Source: Isohypsibius dastychi
Taxonomy: Eukaryota; Tardigrada; Eutardigrada; Parachela; Isohypsibiidae
Assembly: GCA_034696485.1 (NCBI GenBank)
Contig: JAQIWT010001535.1
Span: forward strand, 1-10,430
Reading direction: 5' to 3'
Length of the DNA stretch: 10,430 nucleotides
The notes below the pieces were generated by a model. It was not told where the DNA came from, did no database searches, and saw only the letters and a program-made list of their open reading frames with translations. The number at the start of each line of letters is the position of its first letter. Position 1 is the first letter of the stretch. The position numbers and the translations under genes were made by a program. Positions 1 through 7,364 of the stretch are shown here, one piece after another.

Positions 1-312
1 GACTTTCGCTCAATGGATGGCAGGTTTTTTGGTGCTAGAATTGGCATGGAGCGCATGGTCAAAAATTTGCTGTGAATTGCGTGGAAAATAATTATGAGGG
101 AATTCGGTGATATCTCTAGGTGCCGAATCTTTCTCATATTTTTTGCATGTTTGATGTGGTTTGTTGTGTGCCTGTAGAGGGCTCGTGTTCAACTGATGTT
201 TTCGATAGTGCGGCGTCTAGACGTAGTCTCTTTGTTGGAAACAGTTCGTATACATTGTGATTGGATTTTTAAAAAGAAAAATATCGATAATTATTCCTCT
301 CAAAATCGAATC
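1..312. other. Presumed 3' flank of the BRCT gene, no gene called
   Basis: No convincing gene is visible. On the minus strand, the bases just past the BRCT stop codon (about 260-312) are AT-rich, like a 3' untranslated region. A 60-codon minus-strand frame covers 10-192, but it begins with TTG and resembles no protein I recognise. The stretch could hold a downstream exon if the BRCT gene is spliced. One acceptor-like site (minus CTACAG, plus 172-177) gave a stop after 12 codons when joined in phase to the best donor. Confidence 0.4.
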
Positions 313-864
313 TTAAAGGGATTGGTCTGGTCGATCAAGAGTATTTATTTCCAATCGCTTCGCATCGACACCGTAATCTCCAAAGCAAAGCCGTACCAGA
401 GTAATACTATTCTGCTTATATCTTGGAGGGAAGCTGTCTGGTATCCACATTTTGAGTGCTTTTTCTATGGTGCGGACATCTGCAATCGGCTCACTCACAG
501 TATTCTCGGAAGACCACACATAGGAAGACGTGTCGACGAAAGTAGACGACTTCAGCATGCGAGTCAGCCATTCGAAGTTAACCATCTTCTCCACTGGCAG
601 AATTTTGACACTAAGCTGTTTCAACAAGGCGGGCTCCTTCGCGTTCTCATCGCAGATTAACACGTCGGCATCCTTCGCACTCGCAGCTATGGCAGCGCCT
701 TGTTTAGCTGCGCGCTCGTGGTGTAACTTTTGGAGAGCTATCGGCACAAACGGCAAGACAGCTACCACGTAGATACTCCTTCCAGCCCACTTACCTCCCT
801 GAGCAGATACATTGGTACCTTTATTCTCACTCCCAGTGGAGCTGCAACGTTTCAGTGCCTTCAT
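313..864 (-). CDS. BRCT-domain protein, possibly first exon of a longer gene
   Basis: The 183-residue product has a short hydrophilic N-terminus (1-25) and one BRCT-like domain at about 26-118. Visible BRCT features are the opening strand GRSIYVVAVLPF (28-39), a helix ending in the small-residue turn KQGAAI (54-59), the buried strand DADVLICDE (65-73), and the closing helix with the hallmark tryptophan W99 in FEWLTRMLKS, then VDTSSYVW (110-117). BRCT domains bind phosphopeptides or partner proteins in DNA repair and checkpoint factors. The spacing and the VDTSSY-like end recall the N-terminal BRCT of family X polymerases such as Pol lambda, but no polymerase domain is present here. The start at 864 is forced, because an in-frame TAG lies immediately upstream. 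Residues 123-183 resemble nothing I know and may be intron read-through: a consensus-like donor, GTGAGT, lies exactly after codon 122. The BRCT call is fairly sure; the gene's extent is not. Confidence 0.6.
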   Translation of the reverse strand: MKALKRCSSTGSENKGTNVSAQGGKWAGRSIYVVAVLPFVPIALQKLHHERAAKQGAAIAASAKDADVLICDENAKEPALLKQLSVKILPVEKMVNFEWLTRMLKSSTFVDTSSYVWSSENTVSEPIADVRTIEKALKMWIPDSFPPRYKQNSITLVRLCFGDYGVDAKRLEINTLDRPDQSL

Positions 865-897
865 CTATCCTTTCCAATCGTCGTTCTCGCTGTCCAT
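865..897 (-). other. Possible 10-codon upstream ORF abutting the BRCT start
   Basis: On the minus strand an ATG at 897 reads MDSENDDWKG and then TAG. That TAG is immediately followed by the ATG of the BRCT gene (TAGATG), in the same frame. It could be a regulatory upstream ORF allowing reinitiation. Alternatively, it could be the real N-terminus broken by one stop, since the frame stays open for 39 codons upstream (868-984) and reads as an acidic, coding-like stretch. No GT donor lies between this ATG and the TAG, so splicing within this piece cannot remove the stop. Confidence 0.3.
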
Positions 898-1024
898 TGT
901 GTTCGATTTAAACCACACAGAGGGACCCACTTCTTCGTCTCCTCCATTCAGAGCATCACTAGGAGCATAACCTGCGAGTAGTATTCAAAGATAGAATCAC
1001 CACCATAGAATCAAATCCCAATTC

Positions 1025-1035
1025 TATATATAAAG
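1025..1035. promoter_or_regulatory. TATA-like element (TATATATAAAG)
   Basis: The run reads TATATATAAAG on the plus strand. It lies about 520 bases before the RING start, which would imply a long leader. It lies about 160 bases before the BRCT start when read on the minus strand as CTTTATATATA. Either gene, or neither, could use it; orientation slightly favours plus. Confidence 0.3.
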
Positions 1036-1467
1036 TACTGGTTTGCTGGCCTTGACCTGATGAAATTAAAATCACAAACTTGGATTTTTGAATTCCTACA
1101 CACTTAGTTCTGTTTATACACAAATTGTGAAGTTCTGGATTTGGAATCAAACGCACGTCCAGAAGGGAAGAACACGTTCCTTTCTCGACATTTGCACCAC
1201 CATGTATGTGTGATGTGATGATAATAAGGAAAAGAATGCAAAAGGCTGTTAAAGAAGAAAGGTGAGGTCCGTGTGTGTGGTGTGGCCACGTCAAAAGGTC
1301 GAAAGAAGCTTGGCTCACAGAACTTGGCTGCGGGATGCGGCAGCACTCCCAAGTGAAACAATCGTGTACATGTAGCTGATGAAAGGGAATCCTTATTTGA
1401 GTTTGTGAGAGCCGTTCTTTCATGAATCTGTGACTGATTTTGGTTGGCTTCCAAGAACGGTTCGCAA

Positions 1468-1495
1468 CCGGCCCAGACAAGCCGGGCCAGCCGGG
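1468..1495. repeat. GC-rich CCGG-type repeat cluster upstream of RING gene
   Basis: GCCGGG occurs at 1481-1486 and again at 1490-1495. The inverted form CCGGCC lies at 1468-1473. The cluster stands out from its AT-richer surroundings and sits about 60 bases before the RING start codon. It may be a core promoter or factor-binding element; that is inference from position and composition only. Confidence 0.25.
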
Positions 1496-1553
1496 TGTTC
1501 ATATCTGTGTCACAAGGCTTGTTTATCGCTGACCCAGTTTTTTCGATTTTAAG

Positions 1554-4500
1554 ATGTGGAGTATTCTACCCACTCCCAACACAGTTGTTGGTCTGGTAGT
1601 GTCGGCCTACCTGGGAATCAAGCTCAAGACATACTTCAAGGAAAGATGTCAGAATGCACCTCTTGTTGAAGATTCTAAGGTGCTTCGTCTGCGAACTATA
1701 GGTGGGTTCCTCTCGGCATTCACGAGTCATATGTTGGCGAAAGGGACTATCGCTCCGCCAACGGTACCATTGTCGCTTGAAGTCATTCCCAGCTTTCAGG
1801 ACTGCAAGGATTTTGCGTGGTCGCTAATTACGTTTCGATATATTCAGCTTCCAGAGGAGCCTCACATCCGTAAAGAACTCTTTCTTGCCCGGCTCCTTGA
1901 TAAGCTCTATTCTCTTATATCTTACTTTGGGAGCGACGGTTTTGTGAGACGGTATTGGTTCATCCTTTTGCCAGCCTTGATCGTCTTCACTGTGTCTACG
2001 ATGTCCATGTTAGGGCGAAGATTACCGAAACGAGGTGGGTTATCCAAGTTTTTTAGGGCGAACCAACGTGAGATCCGTGGTGTCTGTCTCCTTTCCTCTT
2101 CTGTCATTATTTTTGACGCGGCAGTGAGACTATTCATTGGGCACTCAGACCATTATTTTTGGATGTCTCTACGCTTCGCGTTCTACGGAATTGTTTCCGC
2201 GACGTTCGGGCTAGACAATGTCACCAAAGCCAATTTCAAGTACTCGTTTTACATAACACCCATTTTCCTTTTTATGACATGGCTTGCTTTGTTGACCCAG
2301 CGAGCCGTAGGAGCGTTGTCTTGGTTGTGTCTCTTGGGTTTCTATGCAACTGCGGAGGAGCGAGGGATTTTCCCAATTTTAACTTCGGTTCCTTGGATAC
2401 TCACTGGACTGGCTTTGGTGCCCGCTGGAAGTCACATCGTTAGTGGGTCCAAGGATTATCAAGTTCGATTGGCTCTCGGAAGCGGTTTTGCATGCATCGG
2501 TATTGGGATTGTCCTTGCTCCAATTTCATCTACGAAGATTTTGGATGAAGTTGCACGAGATGTGCTAACATTGATATCGGAAGATGTCCCGCAATGGCTT
2601 AACAAAGCAATCGTTCACCCGTTCGTGTACAAGGTCATTCCGAGTATCGTTCAAGGCATCAAAACTTGTGCGATCAAGTGTTCTAGAATGGTCACAAAAT
2701 TCCTTGGTAAACTCAAACAGGTAGTCTTGTACGTGACAGGTATCGCGCGGCAGGCCTCGATCAGGGGAGGCAGCGTCGCGTACGACTATTTTTGCAAGCC
2801 TGTCTTAAGGTACATATTGAAGCCATGTTTTGATATGGTCAAGTTGGTCAGAGATATCTTGGCTAAGTATGGCAAAATTTTGGCGTTGCAGGTTAAGTGG
2901 ACAATAGAGCAACTGTTCACGATAATCAAAATAAGTCTTGCATGGGTGAAAGCGGCTGTTATCTGGATGATGAAGATTCTTATTAGGATCATTACCGTGA
3001 TTAAGGATATTATTGTCGCGATTGGAGTAGAGATCGCGACAATCGTCTGGAGGTTAGGTTTAAACGCGAAATCCAAGGGTTCAATGCTTGCAAGCAAGAT
3101 CTTGGATGCGATGAAGGTCGTTGCCACCCTTGTTTGGATGAAACTAGTCAAGCCGATCATGTCATTCTTGATTGAGTATGCAGTGGAGCCGACTCTTGAT
3201 TTCTTTGCCGCCTTCGTAAGGGAATTGGTTGTTCCCATATTCCAGTGGATCAAAGACCACATCTGCAGGCCGCTTTTTACGTTCATCGGAAGAGTTCTCG
3301 GTTTTCTCCTGATGCGATCACCTCTAATTTGTGGTTTGGCTCTTATTCCGTATGTATTGGATTCGCCCCTGTTTGATCCTGCGGCAGCAGCCCCTTCATT
3401 TGGGCATCACATGTGGTTCTACGCTTCAAACTTTGCGTTTTGCACGGTTTTCCTCTTGATTGCCTCTCGCGTTGAAGTGGCATGGAGGTCATTGCCCATT
3501 GAAGGGCCGAAATGGTTTTGCTTCAACTTTGTCATCTTGTCTGTTGTCTACGGCACCGCTTTCTGCTACAAGGCTATACAGTCTGGGGTGTTTGTGATGA
3601 CGGTTGTGTTCGAACGGCGACCAGGCTTTGAAAAGGACTTTGACGGACTTGTAATTAATACCATCTTTATCTGGTTGCTTGCTTGCATCATTACGACGGC
3701 ATATGCCAAGAGCTATAACCTGTCAATCCATCCGACTCCGGCCAACAATGCTGTTTCCTATATACTTACAAATTCGATGATGTTTGGTGTATTCGCAGCC
3801 ATGATTGGCTCGGAATGGTCGAGCTTGGTCCAACTGTTTCGTGATGCTATTCAGCTTTTACCCATGATAGCAGAAGGAAGAGATCTTGGTTGTTCGTTGT
3901 CCTATTTGGCCATGCGGTTTTTGGTTTTGACATTCCTTGATTCTGCTCTTGCCGAGATAATCATGAGCATTTCTCGAAGTCCTCGTTTCCGCAGTATCTG
4001 GACGCCTTGGATCCTTGATTTGTTTGCAGCAACTCCTTCGCAATCATCATCGATTGGATTCTTCGTCGCCGCTGGGGGATTGGCGATGCTTCCAATTACA
4101 CATGCACAGGTTGGCGTATTTAGGCTTTTGTGCTCCTATGCGGTATTCTCGACTGGAATGGCAACAGTGTCTAAACGATACAACAGAGTAAGGGGAGCAT
4201 GGATATTTTCACGGAACTGGCTCTTATTCAGGAGCGCGATTCGGTTGTTATTTTTGTACTCTAAGCCCCTTCTATCACTTGGCTGTTCAGCGTTACTATT
4301 GCGATCCACACTAATACATGGGATTGCTGTCATCGGTTCGAGTGACAATCTCATGTTGATGGGGTTCGAGTGCTTCAAGACGTTAACATTTGCGATGGCG
4401 GCTCACCAAGGATTGGCATTTAGTCTAATTCTTGTAGGTTCGGTGTGGGAAAATCCCAACATTGTCAGGCGAGGCCAGATCATGTTCTCAAAAATTCTCC

Positions 4501-5483
4501 GCGTGGAGACTTTGATCATGGGTATGTATACGCGAACAGGCATTTTGGGAAGGTCCCTGGGGGGATTTGTGTCGTCGTACGGGAAGGCCCTACTGCGGGT
4601 CTCAAGATACTTGTGGACCGATCTAGTCCGTCCAATCTTGCGGACATGTGCAGCATTTATCGAATACGCTTGGAAAAAGCCCGCAACCAGTTGGATCGCA
4701 TCAGTCGGATTGATTATCGCACTGTACTGGATGAATCGACTTGGATTAGACGAGCTGGCCACGAACGGCATTCTGAATGCTGTTAGGATCATTCCAGTTT
4801 ATATAGGAAAGGTACCAATTGCGACAACCACAGAAGGTGTGGTCGCCACTGCTTTGCATGGGGCGCGACAAGTCGTCCACGTTGTTTATTTTGCGGGTTA
4901 CGAGGTCAATGGCTGGCTGAATGACCTGAGGAGTGGAAATTTGATGGACAACATTACATTTGTATTCGGCTCAAACGTCCTTTCTTTCATCATTGCGAAA
5001 CGAGCCATTCATAATGCAGGAAATGAGGATTTTAACAGGGTATCGACGATTCCTGTGATTATTATGGGAATTACAGCCTTCTTCCTTCATGGACTAGCGG
5101 TACCCAGCCTAGTGGTTTCAATCTTCTGGGTCGCAATCGGCAAAGCAATTCTTGCTAGGGACCGACAGATGAGGCGGGCAGCAGGGAGGGCTTACAATAA
5201 TCAAGTTGCAAACTTACTTGCGGGTAAGAATTCAACCCAGGTGGCAAAGATTCTGCCAAAAGAGGACGACCTCACAAAGATTTTCAGTTCAGAAGACTGC
5301 GTCATATGCACCGAGCCAATTGTACCTAAACCTACCTCGGAGGATATGCAATCTTCGTTCCTGCCGTGTGGTCATCAATTCCACTCAACCTGCATCACTC
5401 AGTGGCTAAATCAGCAAATGAGATGTCCCATCTGTCGCGAGCCGGTTCGATTGACAGAACGCATGTTGAATGCTGTCTTTTGA
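1554..5483 (+). CDS. Giant polytopic membrane protein, C-terminal RING-H2 finger
   Basis: The 1309-residue product is probably a membrane-embedded E3 ubiquitin ligase. A RING-H2 finger fills the extreme C-terminus: ligands are C1249, C1252, C1272, H1274, H1277, C1280, C1291 and C1294. I1251, W1284 and P1292 sit where RINGs contact an E2, and R1295 is at the usual linchpin position. The rest is strongly hydrophobic. I count roughly 20 or more candidate membrane segments, by eye, in three groups: about 10-24 and 133-322; 588-962; and 1046-1197. Between them, residues 345-585 form a long basic, amphipathic helical stretch punctuated by KP/RP turns (416, 534, 573), with a related element at 1025-1043. 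The linker 1200-1245 is hydrophilic, so the RING probably faces the cytosol. A C-terminal RING after many spans recalls Tul1, Dsc1, Asi and Hrd1-type ligases, but the size and central array match no family I can name. ATG 1554 is the first Met after an in-frame TGA at 1530-1532. No intron is needed. Confidence 0.85.
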   Translation: MWSILPTPNTVVGLVVSAYLGIKLKTYFKERCQNAPLVEDSKVLRLRTIGGFLSAFTSHMLAKGTIAPPTVPLSLEVIPSFQDCKDFAWSLITFRYIQLPEEPHIRKELFLARLLDKLYSLISYFGSDGFVRRYWFILLPALIVFTVSTMSMLGRRLPKRGGLSKFFRANQREIRGVCLLSSSVIIFDAAVRLFIGHSDHYFWMSLRFAFYGIVSATFGLDNVTKANFKYSFYITPIFLFMTWLALLTQRAVGALSWLCLLGFYATAEERGIFPILTSVPWILTGLALVPAGSHIVSGSKDYQVRLALGSGFACIGIGIVLAPISSTKILDEVARDVLTLISEDVPQWLNKAIVHPFVYKVIPSIVQGIKTCAIKCSRMVTKFLGKLKQVVLYVTGIARQASIRGGSVAYDYFCKPVLRYILKPCFDMVKLVRDILAKYGKILALQVKWTIEQLFTIIKISLAWVKAAVIWMMKILIRIITVIKDIIVAIGVEIATIVWRLGLNAKSKGSMLASKILDAMKVVATLVWMKLVKPIMSFLIEYAVEPTLDFFAAFVRELVVPIFQWIKDHICRPLFTFIGRVLGFLLMRSPLICGLALIPYVLDSPLFDPAAAAPSFGHHMWFYASNFAFCTVFLLIASRVEVAWRSLPIEGPKWFCFNFVILSVVYGTAFCYKAIQSGVFVMTVVFERRPGFEKDFDGLVINTIFIWLLACIITTAYAKSYNLSIHPTPANNAVSYILTNSMMFGVFAAMIGSEWSSLVQLFRDAIQLLPMIAEGRDLGCSLSYLAMRFLVLTFLDSALAEIIMSISRSPRFRSIWTPWILDLFAATPSQSSSIGFFVAAGGLAMLPITHAQVGVFRLLCSYAVFSTGMATVSKRYNRVRGAWIFSRNWLLFRSAIRLLFLYSKPLLSLGCSALLLRSTLIHGIAVIGSSDNLMLMGFECFKTLTFAMAAHQGLAFSLILVGSVWENPNIVRRGQIMFSKILRVETLIMGMYTRTGILGRSLGGFVSSYGKALLRVSRYLWTDLVRPILRTCAAFIEYAWKKPATSWIASVGLIIALYWMNRLGLDELATNGILNAVRIIPVYIGKVPIATTTEGVVATALHGARQVVHVVYFAGYEVNGWLNDLRSGNLMDNITFVFGSNVLSFIIAKRAIHNAGNEDFNRVSTIPVIIMGITAFFLHGLAVPSLVVSIFWVAIGKAILARDRQMRRAAGRAYNNQVANLLAGKNSTQVAKILPKEDDLTKIFSSEDCVICTEPIVPKPTSEDMQSSFLPCGHQFHSTCITQWLNQQMRCPICREPVRLTERMLNAVF
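3012..3043. repeat. Perfect 11-bp inverted repeat inside the RING gene
   Basis: ATTGTCGCGAT (3012-3022) and its exact reverse complement ATCGCGACAAT (3033-3043) flank a 10-base loop. The arms encode IVAI and IATI in the amphipathic region, so the symmetry may simply follow from repeated Ile/Val/Ala codons. As RNA it would form a stable hairpin in the message. Confidence 0.5.
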
Positions 5484-5759
5484 AGTCCAACTGAGACATT
5501 TTCACCGCTGAATTAGACGTGGGCTATTGCGTATGGAAGAAGGATGGATACCTGCAAATACGGGCGCACGCATAAACTCGAGCCAGGATAAATTTGGAGA
5601 ATATTAATTCATCGTCGCTATTTGGCAATACTATGGTCTTTGGACAAGTCGTCGACTAAGTCCCAATATATATATGCATTCATCGCAGTTTGGCCCGTCC
5701 TGGTACAAAGCTGTTTTCGTAGTAGTTTTAAATACGTACAGGACAACTGCTTACGCTTT
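5484..5759. other. Convergent intergenic region with both 3' ends
   Basis: This 276-base gap holds the 3' untranslated regions of the RING gene (plus) and CDC27 (minus). I see no AATAAA on either strand, so the organism probably uses a different or degenerate polyadenylation signal. A short TA run lies at about 5666-5676. No gene is supported here. Confidence 0.5.
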
Positions 5760-7364
5760 TTATCCTACATCAAATGCTCGTTGACTTGGAGGGTCTATCA
5801 GAGAGCTATCGTCCAGTTGATTGATGGCCTCTCTCACTTGGGCTGCTCCTTTCGGATCGAGGTCCAGAGCAGATACAAAATGCATCATCGCCTTGTCACG
5901 TTGCTTAAGTCTGTTGTAAACCTGCCCGATGAACATGTGAACCATTGCTTCTTTAGGGAGAACGTCGCGAACATACTCAGCTTCGGCCAAAGCATCCTCC
6001 CATTCGTCCATTGTTGACAATATCTTAGCTCTCAAAAATCTCGCCTGTGCATTCTCGGGCTGAAGCGCCTTTGCCTGGTCAAGAGCTTCTAATGCCTCAT
6101 CTAATCTACCCTGACTTGCCAGCACATTACCTAAGAAGCACCAAAGCACGCTCGATGTCGGATGGATGTTGATTGCTTTCCTAAAATGTAGCTCAGCAAG
6201 ATCATGTTTCTCTTGCTTTGCGTAGATGGTACCCAGGCCCCACCAAGCATTATAGTGGGACCGATCCGTTCTCAAGGCGTGACGATAACAAGCCATGGCC
6301 TCCTCAAAGTTATCGTTGGCAATGTACTCATGACCCGCCAAAGTATACGCGTAGGTAAACGTTTCGTCCAATTGGAGCGCACGCTTAAAGAACTTGAGTG
6401 CCAAATCGTGCTCCTTCTCGAGGGAAAAACAGTTACCCACCACACACCACGTCTCGGGCCTCTTTGGCGCACGTTCAGCCACATCACGTGCGAGGTAGGC
6501 AAGTTCGACTTCTCGCTTGAGATGCCAAAGCGCCGTAGAGTAGTATTCAAGACCTTCCGTGCGATTGGGGTCTACAGCCCGCATTCGGTCATACGCCTGA
6601 CATGCGCTCGGGTAATCAGCTTTATCAAAGTTCACACGACCCAGGCGAGAGAGAACAAAACCAGTCTTCTGCTGTTCAGATGGTAGTGTGCTGAAACACT
6701 GTAGAGCTTCTTGACACCTATAAGAGGCAAGAAGATAACATCCGGTCTCAAGCCCACTGAAAATAGTCTCGCTCGTCGTTAAAGGCTTGGTATCGATTGT
6801 AACGCTAATGTTAGGGTCCTTCCTGCCTTTAATAATCGCGACCTGTTCTCTCGCTTGGAAAAGAAAAGGGTCGAGCCTCGTAGCACATTCGAAAAATAAG
6901 CTCGCCTCATCCTCAATTTCAGCATGCTTTGCAGAAATCAGGCCCAGGAGATGCAGACCGATAGCTCGCTTCGGTACGAAGTTAACCTCCCCTGATTCGT
7001 TTGAAGCTGCGAGGACATCGGCGCTGCTGCGTATTCTATCTGTCTCAGCATCATATAGAAGAGTATTCTTGGCGTCAACGTACTTTCCCAATCGATATAA
7101 ACATGTTGCTTTAAGGATTCTTGCATCGTCAGAAGCATTAAACTGTATTCGTCCAGCTTTCTCAAGAACGGCTAAAGCGCTTAAGAAGTCTCCATTCTTT
7201 TCCAAACAGGTTGCATGCAGTAGCAAGTCCTCGAACAGAGGCGTATGACTTGTTTCCGTTATTTGTTCGCACAAGAAAATCGCATTCTCCAGCAACATCG
7301 AACAACCCGCTGCAAGTTGTCGCCGTGCAGCGTCTCGCATCTGGCTCCGCCAGTCGGCAGCCAT
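5760..7364 (-). CDS. CDC27: Anaphase-promoting complex subunit 3 (CDC27/APC3)
   Basis: CDC27 is a TPR scaffold of the anaphase-promoting complex, the nuclear ubiquitin ligase that targets cyclins and securin. Its C-terminal repeats dock the Ile-Arg tails of CDH1/CDC20 and APC10, and its N-terminal repeats form a homodimer. The 534-residue product is almost all TPR helices. N-terminal repeats span about 10-170, a short linker about 172-203, and C-terminal repeats about 205-515. Diagnostic CDC27 strings are EYYSTALWHLKREVELAYLA (273-292), GNCFSLEKEHDLALKFF (310-326), YAYTLAGHEY (338-347), HYNAWWGLGTIY (370-381) and DLDPKG (501-506). It is much shorter than the human protein (about 820 residues), because the long disordered loop between the two TPR blocks is nearly absent. 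The only S/T-P dipeptide is T41-P42. ATG 7364 is the first Met after an in-frame stop four codons upstream. The gene is intronless, convergent with the RING gene and divergent from the beta-helix gene. Confidence 0.93.
   Translation of the reverse strand: MAADWRSQMRDAARRQLAAGCSMLLENAIFLCEQITETSHTPLFEDLLLHATCLEKNGDFLSALAVLEKAGRIQFNASDDARILKATCLYRLGKYVDAKNTLLYDAETDRIRSSADVLAASNESGEVNFVPKRAIGLHLLGLISAKHAEIEDEASLFFECATRLDPFLFQAREQVAIIKGRKDPNISVTIDTKPLTTSETIFSGLETGCYLLASYRCQEALQCFSTLPSEQQKTGFVLSRLGRVNFDKADYPSACQAYDRMRAVDPNRTEGLEYYSTALWHLKREVELAYLARDVAERAPKRPETWCVVGNCFSLEKEHDLALKFFKRALQLDETFTYAYTLAGHEYIANDNFEEAMACYRHALRTDRSHYNAWWGLGTIYAKQEKHDLAELHFRKAINIHPTSSVLWCFLGNVLASQGRLDEALEALDQAKALQPENAQARFLRAKILSTMDEWEDALAEAEYVRDVLPKEAMVHMFIGQVYNRLKQRDKAMMHFVSALDLDPKGAAQVREAINQLDDSSLIDPPSQRAFDVG

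Larger units (their letters stand above)
898..1553. promoter_or_regulatory. Head-to-head intergenic region, BRCT and RING genes
   Basis: This gap separates two divergently transcribed genes and should hold both promoters. It contains a TATA-like run at 1025-1035, TG-rich tracts (about 1203-1220 and 1269-1284), and a GC-rich cluster at 1468-1495. Just before the RING start lies a T-rich leader (1537-1550). Two overlapping minus-strand frames (959-1480 and 1104-1502) exist, but their translations are rich in His, Thr and Ser with no domain-like pattern. I see no RNA gene. Confidence 0.5.

Noticed and set aside
196-660. 154-codon plus-strand frame at the left edge
   Set aside because: It lies opposite the BRCT coding frame, which has a recognisable fold. 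This translation shows none.
776-800. GTAAGT donor-like site on the minus strand near codon 24 of the BRCT gene
   Set aside because: Using it would remove the opening strand of the BRCT fold (GRSIYVV), which fits the domain well, so it is probably ordinary coding sequence.
1200-1285. TG-rich tracts as a microsatellite or CRISPR-like array
   Set aside because: The runs are short and irregular, with no repeat-spacer pattern.
959-1502. Two overlapping minus-strand frames (173 and 132 codons) in the BRCT-RING gap
   Set aside because: They occupy the same bases in different frames, are rich in His, Ser and Thr from TG/CA tracts, and show no recognisable fold or motif.
2786-3286. 166-codon open frame antisense to the RING gene
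   Set aside because: It lies opposite the Ile/Val/Lys-rich repeat region, where codon bias suppresses stops on the other strand. Its translation has no independent domain pattern.
6204-6686. 160-codon plus-strand frame opposite CDC27
   Set aside because: It is a shadow of a strongly conserved TPR coding sequence on the minus strand.
6938-7248. Additional small frames on both strands within the CDC27 5' half
   Set aside because: They overlap the conserved N-terminal TPR coding frame and have no support of their own.
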